DNA of 64,000 nt from positions 62,001 to 126,000 of the forward strand of contig NZ_LXVX01000012.1 of NCBI RefSeq assembly GCF_001650725.1, in the 5' to 3' direction. A model generated the notes under the pieces. It searched no databases, was not told the DNA's origin, and saw only the letters and a list, made by a program, of their open reading frames with translations. This document shows, piece after piece, positions 1 to 8,492 of this stretch (the stretch's first letter is position 1; each line of letters starts with the position of its first letter). The DNA is from Sphingobium sp. TCM1 (GTDB taxonomy: Bacteria; Pseudomonadota; Alphaproteobacteria; Sphingomonadales; Sphingomonadaceae). A program made the position numbers and the translations under genes.

Positions 1-196
1 CCCGGCGGCATGGAAGAAGACATGGGGCTTCGCGGGCGAACCGCTGGGCTATCATCTGCGCACCGCGCCGGGCCATGAGACGCGCGACGTCAACCCGCTG
101 TCGCCCCAATATCGGCGCAAGGTCGAATTGTGGAAGAAACTGCCCGAATCCCTCGCCAACCTGATCGGCCCGCATATCGCGCGAGGGCTGGGGTGA
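1..196 (+). CDS. XrtA/PEP-CTERM system-associated FemAB-like protein, C-terminal fragment
   Basis: Partial gene cut by the window start; 64 codons remain, read from base 2 to the TGA at 194-196. The visible tail contains a WGFAGEPLGYHL stretch, an NPLSPQYRRKVELWKKLP stretch and an ending GPHIARGLG. I recognise these from the C-terminus of FemAB-like GNAT-fold proteins of exosortase A loci (TIGR03019 family). Those proteins are thought to transfer an amino acid or acyl group during polysaccharide or envelope assembly, but the substrate is unknown. The stop overlaps the GTG start of the next gene, so the two are translationally coupled. The family call rests on the tail and on the neighbouring exosortase genes. 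Confidence 0.75.
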   Translation, partial: PAAWKKTWGFAGEPLGYHLRTAPGHETRDVNPLSPQYRRKVELWKKLPESLANLIGPHIARGLG

Positions 197-1407
197 GCGG
201 AGACATTCTTTTCCTCTGCCACCGCATTCCCTTTCCGCCGGACCGGGGCGACAAGATCCGCTCCTGTCATCTGCTGAAACGTCTGGCGCAGGTGGCGCCC
301 GTCCATGTCGGCTGTTTCGCCGACGATGATCGCGACATGGGCTTTGCCGGTGAACTGGCGCAGGTCGCCGCCAGCCAGTGCGTGCTGATGCGCGACCGGT
401 CCAGGGTCGTCGCCGGCCTGACCGGCATCGCCCGGCGCCAGTCGCTCCTCATCGCATTGTTCGATCATCCCGGCCTGCACCAATGGGTCGCCCGCACGCT
501 CGCGGAACGGCCGGTCCGCGCCGTCTTCGCCTATTCGGCGCAGATGGCGCATTTCGTGCCCGTGCTGCCGGCGCATATCCCGCTGATGATGGATTTCGTC
601 GATTTCGATTCGGCCAAATATGCGGCCTATGGCGCGCAGGGCAGCGGTCCCATGGCCTGGATCAACCGGCGCGAAGGGCGTCGGCTGTTCGATTTCGAGC
701 AACGGACCGCTCGGCGCGCCGCCATATCCAGCTTCGTGAGCGAGGCCGAGGCGCAGATGTTCCGTGCGGCGACGGGCCTCGACCGGGGTCGCGTTGTGGC
801 GATCGAAAATGGCGTCACGCTCGACTATTTCGATCCCGCCGCCGATTTTTCGCCCATCGACGCAGGGCAGGGGCCGCTGCTCGTCTTCACCGGCCAGATG
901 GATTATCGCCCCAATGTCGAGGCGGTGGAAAGTTTCGCCCGCGAAACCCTGCCCGCCATCCGCGCCGCCCATCCCGATGCCCGCTTCGCCATCGTTGGCC
1001 GCAACCCGGTCAAGTCGGTGCAGACGCTTGCCGACCTGCCCGGCGTGATCGTGACCGGCGGCGTGCCCGATGTGCGCGGCTGGCTGGCGGCGGCGGATGT
1101 CGTCGTCGCACCGCTGCGGATCGCGCGCGGCATCCAGAACAAGGTGCTCGAAGCCATGGCGATGGCCCGGCCGGTTGTGGCCTCGTCGCAGGCCGCCGAA
1201 GGCATAGACGCAACCCATGGCGCGCATCTTCTGGTCGCCGACGATCCCGCGAAGGAAGCCGAAAGCATCATCGCGCTCCTCGCCGACCCGGCCCGCGCGG
1301 CGGCGCTCGGGCAAGCGGCAAGGGAGCGGATGGAGCAACGCTATCGCTGGTCCGCGACGCTCGACCGGCTGCCCGATCTGTTGTTGGGCGGGGCTCCGGT
1401 CGCATGA
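193..1407 (+). CDS. XrtA-associated glycosyltransferase, GT4-like (TIGR03087 family)
   Basis: 404-aa cytoplasmic glycosyltransferase expected to add a sugar to a lipid-linked exopolysaccharide intermediate. The N-terminus ILFLCHRIPFPPDRGDKIR is typical of the PEP-CTERM/XrtA-associated sugar transferase family. A central FTGQMDYRPNVEAV segment and a C-terminal PLRIARGIQNKVLEAMAMA segment correspond to the nucleotide-sugar binding Rossmann domain of GT4 enzymes. I chose the GTG at 193 because it overlaps the upstream stop (GTGA) and gives the family's usual N-terminus; a longer reading frame from 130 lies inside the FemAB gene. The stop overlaps the ATG of xrtA. Donor and acceptor sugars cannot be told from sequence. 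Confidence 0.85.
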   Translation: MSGDILFLCHRIPFPPDRGDKIRSCHLLKRLAQVAPVHVGCFADDDRDMGFAGELAQVAASQCVLMRDRSRVVAGLTGIARRQSLLIALFDHPGLHQWVARTLAERPVRAVFAYSAQMAHFVPVLPAHIPLMMDFVDFDSAKYAAYGAQGSGPMAWINRREGRRLFDFEQRTARRAAISSFVSEAEAQMFRAATGLDRGRVVAIENGVTLDYFDPAADFSPIDAGQGPLLVFTGQMDYRPNVEAVESFARETLPAIRAAHPDARFAIVGRNPVKSVQTLADLPGVIVTGGVPDVRGWLAAADVVVAPLRIARGIQNKVLEAMAMARPVVASSQAAEGIDATHGAHLLVADDPAKEAESIIALLADPARAAALGQAARERMEQRYRWSATLDRLPDLLLGGAPVA

Positions 1408-2939
1408 GTGATCGCACCATCGCGTCCGACCATGTGCCGCTCATCGCCCTGACCGGCTGGCGCCGCTATCTGATCGCGCTGGGCGTGGTGGCGTTCGCCA
1501 TCCTCTCGCTTTTCCTGAACGATGTCTGGTCCATGGTGTCCATCTGGTGGAAAGCCTCCACCTTCGGCCATTGCCTCTTCATCCCCTTTCTCATCGCCTG
1601 GCTGGTGCAGCAACGCCTGGGCGGCCTGCGCCAGTTGCAGCCGGTCGCCTGGGCGCCGGGCCTGCTCTGGCTGGGCGCGGGCGCCTTTGCCTGGCTGCTC
1701 GGCGCGGCGGCGGGGGTGGCGATGATCCGCCATGGCGCGCTGGTCGTCATGCTCCAGGGCGCGACCATCGCGCTGCTCGGCCCGGCGGTCGCCCGCGCTT
1801 TGCTCTTCCCGCTCTTTTACGCCTTCTTCATGGTCCCCTTCGGCGAGGAGATCGTACCGCCACTGCAATTGCTGACCGCGCGGCTCGCCATGCTGCTGCT
1901 CGACCTGTCAGGCGTCCCCGCGCATATGGAGGGCATCTTCATCACCACGCCGACCGGCTATTTCGAGGTCGCTGAAGCCTGCTCCGGAGCGAAATTCCTG
2001 ATCGCCATGACCGCTTATGGCGCGCTGGTCTGCAATGTCTGCTTCCGCAGCTGGAACCGCCGCATCCTTTTCATGACTGGCGCGCTCGGCCTGTCGGTGC
2101 TGGCCAATGGCGTCCGCGCCTTCGCCACCATTCTCGTGGCGCACCTGACCACGGTCGATGCCGCTGTCGGCTTCGACCATGTCGTTTATGGCTGGGTCTT
2201 CTTCGCGATCGTCATGTTCCTCGTCATGGCGGCCGCCTGGCCCTTTTTCGACCGCAGGCCCGGCGACCCCTGGTTCGATCCGCGCGCTCTACAGCGCGAA
2301 GGCGCGGGCGGCGGCCCGGTGGGCAAGGTGGCGGGCGCAGCGCTGGCGCTCGTGATCGCCGCGCCGCTCTGGCTCGCCGCCACCGCCGCGACCGCTGCCG
2401 GGTTGCCGCCGGTGCTGGAAATGCCGTCGGTCGCGGGCTGGACCCGCACCAGCACGCCGCAGGCCTATCCGTGGATACCCCGCTTCGACGGGGCGGATCA
2501 TTTCGTGAGCGGCCGCTATCGCAATGGCCGCGGGCAGGTGGTGGATCTCGCCATCGCCACTTATGCCCGGCAGGAGGACCAGCGCGAACTGGTCGGCTTC
2601 GGCCAGGGCGCGGCTGATCCCGACAGCGAATGGGTCTGGTCCTCGCCCGCTCGCGCGCCCGCCGACGCGCGTGGCGAGCAGATCACCGCGCCCGGCCCGG
2701 TGGTGCGCCATGTGGTGAGCTTCTACGTCGTGGGCGATCGGGCGCCGACCGGCAGCAAGGCAACGGTCAAGCTGGAAACGATGAAGGCCCGGCTGCTGGG
2801 ACAGGACCAGCGCGCCGTTGCCATCCTCGTCTCGGCGGAACAGGGGGAAGGTCACCCTGCTGACTCCGCCATATCCGCCTTCCTGACCGATCTGGGCGAC
2901 GTGCGGGTTTTGGCTGACCGCAGCATCGGTATCCGCTAG
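1404..2939 (+). CDS. xrtA: Exosortase A fused to an EpsI domain
   Basis: 511-aa integral membrane cysteine protease/transpeptidase thought to cleave PEP-CTERM sorting signals during export. About eight hydrophobic segments span residues 20-290. The three expected catalytic residues are visible: Cys193 in EACSGAKF, Arg238 in NGVRAF and His259 in FDHVVYGW. After a short linker, residues about 305-511 form a periplasmic EpsI-like domain (DUF3485 type), which is encoded by a separate gene in many other bacteria. The ATG overlaps the upstream stop (ATGA). The neighbouring glycosyltransferase and amidotransferase are standard exosortase A partners. No protein with a PEP-CTERM tail is encoded in the window, so its substrates lie elsewhere. 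Confidence 0.93.
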   Translation: MSDRTIASDHVPLIALTGWRRYLIALGVVAFAILSLFLNDVWSMVSIWWKASTFGHCLFIPFLIAWLVQQRLGGLRQLQPVAWAPGLLWLGAGAFAWLLGAAAGVAMIRHGALVVMLQGATIALLGPAVARALLFPLFYAFFMVPFGEEIVPPLQLLTARLAMLLLDLSGVPAHMEGIFITTPTGYFEVAEACSGAKFLIAMTAYGALVCNVCFRSWNRRILFMTGALGLSVLANGVRAFATILVAHLTTVDAAVGFDHVVYGWVFFAIVMFLVMAAAWPFFDRRPGDPWFDPRALQREGAGGGPVGKVAGAALALVIAAPLWLAATAATAAGLPPVLEMPSVAGWTRTSTPQAYPWIPRFDGADHFVSGRYRNGRGQVVDLAIATYARQEDQRELVGFGQGAADPDSEWVWSSPARAPADARGEQITAPGPVVRHVVSFYVVGDRAPTGSKATVKLETMKARLLGQDQRAVAILVSAEQGEGHPADSAISAFLTDLGDVRVLADRSIGIR

Positions 2940-2950
2940 AGGTCTTTCGC

Positions 2951-4846
2951 ATGTGCGGCATAGCGGGCATCTTCCATCTCGAAACGGCCAAGCCGGTCGA
3001 TCCCGCGCGGGTCCGCGCCATGCTGGACGTGATGCCGCATCGCGGCCCGGACGGCAGCGGCATCTGGACCGCGCCGGGCGTGGGCCTCGGCCATCTGCGC
3101 CTCTCCATCATCGACCTGGCTGGTGGCGCGCAGCCGATGCTGACCGAGGATGAAAGCCTGGCGGTCGTCTTCAACGGCGAAATCTACAATTTCGCGGAAG
3201 TGCGCGCCGAGCTGGAGGCCAAGGGCCATGTGTTCCGCACCCACAGCGATACCGAGGTCATCCTGCACGGCTATCGCCAATGGGGCGAGGAGTGCGTCAC
3301 CCGCTTCAACGGCATGTTCGCCTTCGCCCTGTTCGACGCGCGGGCGCAATCGCTCTGGCTGGCGCGCGACCGTCTGGGGGTCAAGCCGCTCCATTATGCG
3401 CTGCTCTCCGACGGCAGCCTGATCTTCGGATCGGAACTCAAAAGCCTGCTCGCTCATCCGCTGCTGCGCCGCGCGCCGGACCTGTCGGCGGTCGAGGATT
3501 ATATGGCCTATGGCTATGTCCCTGACGACGCCTGCCTGGTGGCGGGCGTGCGCAAGCTGGGCGCGGGCGAGACACTTCGCCTGGTGCGCGGTCGCCCTTT
3601 GCCGCAGCCGCAACGCTATTGGGACGTCAGCTTCGTCGATCGCAGCAAAGCCAAGCCCGAAGCGCTGGAAGAGGAACTGGTCGCGCTGATGCGCCAGGCG
3701 GTCAGGTCGCGCATGGTGGCGGACGTGCCGCTCGGCGCCTTCCTGTCGGGCGGGGTGGACAGCAGCAGCGTCGTCGCGCTGATGGCCGAGGCGTCGGCCC
3801 GCGCGGTCCAGACCTGCACCATCGGCTTCGACGTCGCCAGCCTCGACGAGACCGGCTATGCGGACCGCGTCGCCCGCCGCTTCGCCACCGATCATCGCAA
3901 CCGGATCGTGTCGCCGGACGATTATGGCCTGATCGATACGCTCGCCTTCCATTTCGACGAACCCTTCGCCGACGCCTCCGCGCTGCCGACCTATCGCGTC
4001 TGCGAACTGGCGCGCGAACAGGTGACGGTGGCCCTGTCGGGCGACGGCGCGGATGAAGCCTTTGCGGGCTATCGCCGGCACCGCTTCCAGATGCAGGGGG
4101 AACGGTTCCGCAGCCTGATCCCCGCGTCGGTGCGCCAGCCGCTGTTCGGTACATTGGGGAAATATTATCCCAAGGCCGACTGGGCGCCCCGCGCGCTGCG
4201 CGCCAAGTCGACCTTCCTCGAACTGGCGGGGGAGGGCGGCGAAGCCTATGCCGCCTCGGTCGGCGTGACGCCCCATGCTCTGCGCCAGCGCCTGTTCGGC
4301 CAGGACATGAAGAGCCGCCTCGGCGCCTATCGGGCCGAGGACCGCTATATCAAGGCGATGGCTGATGCGCCCGCGCGCGACCCGCTTGACCGGGCGCAAT
4401 ATGCCGATATCCGCATCTGGCTGCCCGGCGACATCCTGACCAAGACCGACCGGATGAGCATGGCCGTCAGCCTGGAGGCGCGCGAGCCCTTGCTCGACTA
4501 TCGACTGGTCGAGTTCGCCGCACGCCTGCCGGTGACGCAGCGTATTCGCGGCAACAGCGGCAAATATCTGATGAAGAAGGCGATGGAGCCGTTCCTGCCG
4601 CAGGATATTCTCTATCGCCAGAAAATGGGCTTCGTGACGCCGATCAGCGCCTGGTTCCGCGGCGCGCTGGCGGGCGAGGCGACCGCGATCGCTGGCGGCT
4701 CCGCGCTGGCGAGGACCGGCTGGTTCGATGCCAGGATGCTGGCGAAGGTCGCCGCCGACCATCGGTCCGGCGTATCGGACCATGGCCGGCTGCTCTGGCA
4801 ATTGCTGATGCTGGACAAGGCGCTGACCCGGTTGTTCGGCGTGTGA
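2951..4846 (+). CDS. XrtA/PEP-CTERM system amidotransferase (asparagine synthase-like)
   Basis: 631-aa protein of the glutamine-hydrolysing asparagine synthase fold, matching the exosortase-associated family TIGR03108. Cys2 in MCGIAGIF is the amidohydrolase nucleophile. The N-terminal glutaminase domain covers about residues 2-200. The ATP-pyrophosphatase motif SGGVDSSS starts at residue 266 in the synthetase domain. In this setting the enzyme probably amidates a sugar acid or another polysaccharide or protein component rather than making free asparagine; that is inference from context. It starts 11 nt after the xrtA stop. Its own stop overlaps the GTG of the small membrane protein gene. Confidence 0.88.
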   Translation: MCGIAGIFHLETAKPVDPARVRAMLDVMPHRGPDGSGIWTAPGVGLGHLRLSIIDLAGGAQPMLTEDESLAVVFNGEIYNFAEVRAELEAKGHVFRTHSDTEVILHGYRQWGEECVTRFNGMFAFALFDARAQSLWLARDRLGVKPLHYALLSDGSLIFGSELKSLLAHPLLRRAPDLSAVEDYMAYGYVPDDACLVAGVRKLGAGETLRLVRGRPLPQPQRYWDVSFVDRSKAKPEALEEELVALMRQAVRSRMVADVPLGAFLSGGVDSSSVVALMAEASARAVQTCTIGFDVASLDETGYADRVARRFATDHRNRIVSPDDYGLIDTLAFHFDEPFADASALPTYRVCELAREQVTVALSGDGADEAFAGYRRHRFQMQGERFRSLIPASVRQPLFGTLGKYYPKADWAPRALRAKSTFLELAGEGGEAYAASVGVTPHALRQRLFGQDMKSRLGAYRAEDRYIKAMADAPARDPLDRAQYADIRIWLPGDILTKTDRMSMAVSLEAREPLLDYRLVEFAARLPVTQRIRGNSGKYLMKKAMEPFLPQDILYRQKMGFVTPISAWFRGALAGEATAIAGGSALARTGWFDARMLAKVAADHRSGVSDHGRLLWQLLMLDKALTRLFGV

Positions 4847-5142
4847 GCAACATGTTGCGCAACTGGCTGGGACTTGGCGTCATTTTAGGCGCGCCTTGGC
4901 TGATCTGGCTGGGGTTTGCCCATCTTGTTCGACCTTGGTGGAGCGGCGAAGTTGTCGCTTTGATTACAGCCTCGCTGTCAGTCGCTGCGGGAATGAGTGG
5001 CTTTTGGCTTCTCGGCTTTCCATTTGCGCGCTGGAAGGAAAAGTATCTGCTAGCGCTGTTGGCGATCTACACAATTTTACTCGTGCTTGCTCAGCCATTT
5101 ATTGGGCTGCTGTCCGTATGCACGACAGGTGACTGCATTTAG
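4843..5142 (+). CDS. Small hypothetical membrane protein in the exopolysaccharide locus
   Basis: 99-aa protein that I do not recognise. It has three hydrophobic segments at about residues 8-27, 35-59 and 67-91, so it should sit in the inner membrane; the tail ends CTTGDCI with two cysteines. The GTG start overlaps the stop of the amidotransferase gene (GTGA), which supports real translation. Base composition is clearly less GC-rich than the genes on either side, with several codons rare here such as TTA, CTA and GTA. That suggests recent arrival or weak codon selection. It could be a small accessory subunit of the polysaccharide machinery or simply a passenger. Confidence 0.55.
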   Translation: MSNMLRNWLGLGVILGAPWLIWLGFAHLVRPWWSGEVVALITASLSVAAGMSGFWLLGFPFARWKEKYLLALLAIYTILLVLAQPFIGLLSVCTTGDCI

Positions 5143-5207
5143 AACGCCCCTTGCAACCCGCGCCAGCCGGTGCCAACGGGGCACATGACGATAAACAGGG
5201 CGCGCAA

Positions 5208-6557
5208 GTGACAGTCTCCAAGGAAATCGTGCGGCTGCGGCTCTATGCGCTGTGTCTGGCGGGGGACATGGCGGGCCTGTTCTGCGCCTTTCTCGCCGCC
5301 AACTGGTTCGTGCTGGGCGCGCTCTGGGGCGAGCCGGGCAAGCCGCACGGCCTGGTGATGTTCGCCATGGTCGCGCCGCTCTACGCAATCCTTGCGGTGC
5401 AGGGCGGAGCCTATGGCATCAACACGTTGGACCATGTGCGGCGCGGCATATTCCGCGCGCTGCTGGCGCTGGCGCAGGCGGCTTTGCTGATGCTGCTGAT
5501 CGTCTATCTGGGCAAGATCGCCGAGCAACTGTCGCGTCTGACCTTCCTTGCCGGCCTCGTGCTGGGCGCGGCCACCCTGGCCCTCGTCCGCCTCGCCGTG
5601 GCGCGGCTGGCGGTCAGCCTGCTGGGTGACGTGCCGCATCTGACCGCCGTCATCATGGATGGGGTCGCGATTGAGACCGGCCCGCACATGGACATCATTC
5701 AGGCCGACGACGCCAATCTCCATCCCGAACGGCATGATGCGGACATGGCTGCCCGGCTCGCGGCGGCGGTCGGCATGGCGGAGCGGGTGATCGTCGCCTG
5801 TCCGCTCGAACGGATGGACGACTGGTCGGCCGCGCTCAAGTCGCTCTCCGCCCGGGGCGAGATCGTCGTGCCCGAACTGCTGCGCTTCGCCCCTGCGCGG
5901 GTGGACGAATTTGACGGGCAGCCGACCATCATTGTCGCGGGCGGTCCGCTCCAGTTCCGGGATCGCCTCATCAAGCGCCTGTTCGACCTGATCGTCGCGA
6001 CCATCGCCACGATCCTCCTGTCGCCGATCCTTGTCGGCGCCGCGCTGGCGGTGAAACTGACCAGTCCCGGCCCGATCCTGTTCCGCCAGCCGCGCATCGG
6101 CAAGGATGCGCGGCCCTTCTCCATCTACAAGTTCCGCTCGATGCGCAGCGAGGCGAGCGACCATAAAGCCGCGACGCTCACCAGGCGCGACGACGACCGG
6201 GTGACGCGCGTCGGCGCCTTCCTGCGCAAGACCAGCATCGACGAACTGCCCCAACTCTTCAACGTGCTGAAGGGCGACATGAGCATCGTCGGCCCGCGCC
6301 CGCACGCCGCCGCCGCCAAGGCGGGGGACAGCCTCTATTGGGAAGTCGACGCCCGCTATTGGGAACGGCACTGCATCAAGCCGGGCATGACCGGCCTGGC
6401 CCAGGTGCGCGGCCATCGCGGCGCGACCGACCATCATCAGGATCTGATCGACCGCCTCCGCTCCGACCTTGAATATGTCAGCGACTGGTCGATCTGGCGC
6501 GACATGCGGATCATCGTCGCGACACTGGGCGTGCTCGTCCACCACAAGGCCTATTGA
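5208..6557 (+). CDS. Exopolysaccharide polyprenyl glycosylphosphotransferase
   Basis: 449-aa initiating sugar-phosphate transferase that should load the first sugar-1-phosphate onto undecaprenyl phosphate at the inner membrane. The N-terminal half has about four membrane segments. The C-terminal bacterial sugar transferase domain begins at KRLFDLIVA and carries the family motifs [30 protein letters not shown] and [12 protein letters not shown]. The reading frame is open back to a TTG at 5151, but the GTG at 5208 gives the natural start [13 protein letters not shown] just before the first hydrophobic segment. The overall arrangement is like WcaJ or GumD. The sugar is probably glucose or galactose but cannot be read from the sequence. 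Confidence 0.88.
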   Translation: MTVSKEIVRLRLYALCLAGDMAGLFCAFLAANWFVLGALWGEPGKPHGLVMFAMVAPLYAILAVQGGAYGINTLDHVRRGIFRALLALAQAALLMLLIVYLGKIAEQLSRLTFLAGLVLGAATLALVRLAVARLAVSLLGDVPHLTAVIMDGVAIETGPHMDIIQADDANLHPERHDADMAARLAAAVGMAERVIVACPLERMDDWSAALKSLSARGEIVVPELLRFAPARVDEFDGQPTIIVAGGPLQFRDRLIKRLFDLIVATIATILLSPILVGAALAVKLTSPGPILFRQPRIGKDARPFSIYKFRSMRSEASDHKAATLTRRDDDRVTRVGAFLRKTSIDELPQLFNVLKGDMSIVGPRPHAAAAKAGDSLYWEVDARYWERHCIKPGMTGLAQVRGHRGATDHHQDLIDRLRSDLEYVSDWSIWRDMRIIVATLGVLVHHKAY

Positions 6558-6561
6558 GCCG

Positions 6562-7692
6562 ATGGCGACCAACCTGATCCTTGCTGCCATCCTGCTGCTG
6601 TGCCTGGTGGCGGTGGCCTGGCCCTTTCTTGGCTACCCGCTCATCCTTCGCGCCTTGCCGACCCGGCCCGAACAGCCTGTCGCAGGGCCGGCGCCCAGCG
6701 CGTCGCTCCTCTTCTGCGCCTACAACGAAGCCGACACGATGCCGGACAAGCTCGCCAATCTGGCGATGCTCAAGCGCCGCTATCCCGCGCTCGAATGTCT
6801 CGCCTTCGACGATGGCTCCACCGACGGCACTGGCGACCTGATCGCGGCACGGGGCGACCTCGTCGCCCTGATCCGAGGCCCCGGCCGCAGCGGCAAGGCG
6901 CATGGCATGAAGCAGCTCGCGGCGCGGGCGCGGGGCGATGTGCTGATCTTCACCGACGCCAATGTGCTGCTGGACGAGGAGGCGGTCGATCGGCTGCTAG
7001 CCCGTTATGCCGACCCGGCGATCGGCGGTGTGCTCGGCTCGCTTCACTATGTCGGCGCGGACGAAAGCGCCACTGCCTCGGTCGGGTCGCTCTACTGGCG
7101 GCTGGAGGAAAGATTGAAGGACGAGGAATCGCGTACCGGCAATGTGCTGGGCGCCGACGGCTCCATCTTTTCGATCCGGCGGAGCCTCTACCCCGCATTT
7201 CCCGACAGCGTCCTGGACGACCTCACCGTGTCCATGGCCGTGGTCTTCGCGGGCCGGCGGCTCGTCAAGGCGAAGGACGTGATCGCCCGCGAACGGCTCG
7301 TCACGGCGCGCAAGGATGAATATCGCCGCAAGGTCCGCATCGCCGCGCGCGCCTGGCACACGCACAGCCATCTGCGTCCGCAACTCAGGCAAATGACCGT
7401 GATCGACCGCTTCAAATATACCTCGCGCAAGATCATCCGCTGGTTCGGCGGGGTCTTCATCCTGATCGGCGCGGTGGCGGCGGGCGCGCTGGCGCTACGT
7501 CTCTCGCCGACACTATACCTCGCTGGCGCCTTAGCTGTCGCTTTCGCTGTCTGGATCGGCGTCCGCTCGACAAGCGGCCCGTTTGCAGCGCTGGTCGACG
7601 TGCTGATCGCTTATGCCGCCACCTTGCAGGGCGTGCTCAAGGCGATGAGCGGGCGCACCGTCACGACATGGAACCCCGCCAAGTCGCGCTGA
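6562..7692 (+). CDS. Membrane-anchored GT2 family glycosyltransferase
   Basis: 376-aa processive-type glycosyltransferase of the GT2 fold. It has an N-terminal membrane anchor (residues 5-28), a cytoplasmic GT-A domain with the nucleotide-binding DDGSTDGT and the metal-binding DAN motif, and two or three C-terminal membrane segments after KYTSRKIIRWFGG. The layout resembles cellulose synthase/PgaC-like and ceramide glucosyltransferase-like enzymes. The ATG at 6562 lies 4 nt after the preceding stop; the frame is open further upstream inside that gene but the hydrophobic N-terminus fits the ATG. It likely adds a sugar to the growing lipid-linked unit. Confidence 0.82.
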   Translation: MATNLILAAILLLCLVAVAWPFLGYPLILRALPTRPEQPVAGPAPSASLLFCAYNEADTMPDKLANLAMLKRRYPALECLAFDDGSTDGTGDLIAARGDLVALIRGPGRSGKAHGMKQLAARARGDVLIFTDANVLLDEEAVDRLLARYADPAIGGVLGSLHYVGADESATASVGSLYWRLEERLKDEESRTGNVLGADGSIFSIRRSLYPAFPDSVLDDLTVSMAVVFAGRRLVKAKDVIARERLVTARKDEYRRKVRIAARAWHTHSHLRPQLRQMTVIDRFKYTSRKIIRWFGGVFILIGAVAAGALALRLSPTLYLAGALAVAFAVWIGVRSTSGPFAALVDVLIAYAATLQGVLKAMSGRTVTTWNPAKSR

Positions 7693-7754
7693 CCCTCTCG
7701 CCAAGGCCGCGCGATATTGTATAGGCGCTTGCCAGACCCCAAGCGGAGAATGAC

Positions 7755-8492
7755 GTGATTACTGTCCAGCGGGTGGCCAAGGCCGCCGGCAAGCATCTGA
7801 CCAAGGCGGCGCTCAAAGTGCGCAAGGCGATGGGCGCACGCGCAAACCGCGGCTGCCCCGCCTGCGGCGCGACGGTGGTTGGCTTCTTCCGCTATGGCGA
7901 CAACGGCGAATGGGGCTGCCCGGAATGTGGCGCCTCGCCGCGCGAGCGGCTTATGAACTGGCTGATCGGGCAGGGGACGCTGATCGTGCCGACGCAGGGC
8001 GCGATCCTGCACATGGCCCCCAATGAAGGCAGCCTGGTCAGGCGCTTCTCCGCCGCCGCAGATTACGCGCCGGCTGACCTCGATCCGGCGCGCTACAGCG
8101 TGCCGAACATGCGCCGCGTCGACCTGATGGAACTGGCCGACAGCGATCGCTACGACCTGTTCTACGCCAGCCATGTCATGGAGCATGTGCCCGACGACAT
8201 GGCCGTGCTGCGCAACATTCTCCGCGCGCTCAAGCCCGGCGGCGAAGCCTGGCTGATCGTCCCGCTTTGGGACCGACCGACCGAGGACGGCAGCTTCGAC
8301 ATGCCCCCGCGCGAACGCGAACGCCGTTTCGGCCAGTGGGATCATGTCCGCCAATATGGCCCCGATTTCGCCGACCGCATCCGCGCCGCCGGCTTCGACC
8401 TTGAGGAGATCGACGCCGCCTCGATCGACGTCGCCACGCGCCATTTCCATGCGCTTGACGACCGGCTGTTCCGGGCGCGCAAGCCCGCATGA
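7755..8492 (+). CDS. SAM-dependent methyltransferase with N-terminal zinc ribbon
   Basis: 245-aa protein. Residues about 34-60 hold two CPxC-type pairs (CPACG and CPECG) that should bind one zinc ion. The rest is a class I methyltransferase domain with the HVMEHVPDD and LRALKPGG motifs typical of methyltransferase domain 11. The SAM-binding glycine motif is weak (HMAPNEGSL). The GTG start follows an AAGCGGAGAA ribosome-binding site. The gene overlaps the flippase gene by 4 nt and is flanked by glycosyltransferases, so it probably methylates a sugar of the exopolysaccharide. The target is not identifiable. Confidence 0.78.
   Translation: MITVQRVAKAAGKHLTKAALKVRKAMGARANRGCPACGATVVGFFRYGDNGEWGCPECGASPRERLMNWLIGQGTLIVPTQGAILHMAPNEGSLVRRFSAAADYAPADLDPARYSVPNMRRVDLMELADSDRYDLFYASHVMEHVPDDMAVLRNILRALKPGGEAWLIVPLWDRPTEDGSFDMPPRERERRFGQWDHVRQYGPDFADRIRAAGFDLEEIDAASIDVATRHFHALDDRLFRARKPA

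Noticed and set aside
378-1403. N-terminal extension of the exosortase frame into the preceding glycosyltransferase gene
   Set aside because: The extension is Arg-rich and out of frame with a real gene; the ATGA junction at 1404 gives the proper exosortase start.
2936-4801. A 621-codon open frame antisense to the amidotransferase gene
   Set aside because: It is a shadow frame created by GC-rich codon bias. The plus-strand protein has catalytic residues and clear family motifs, the antisense product has none.
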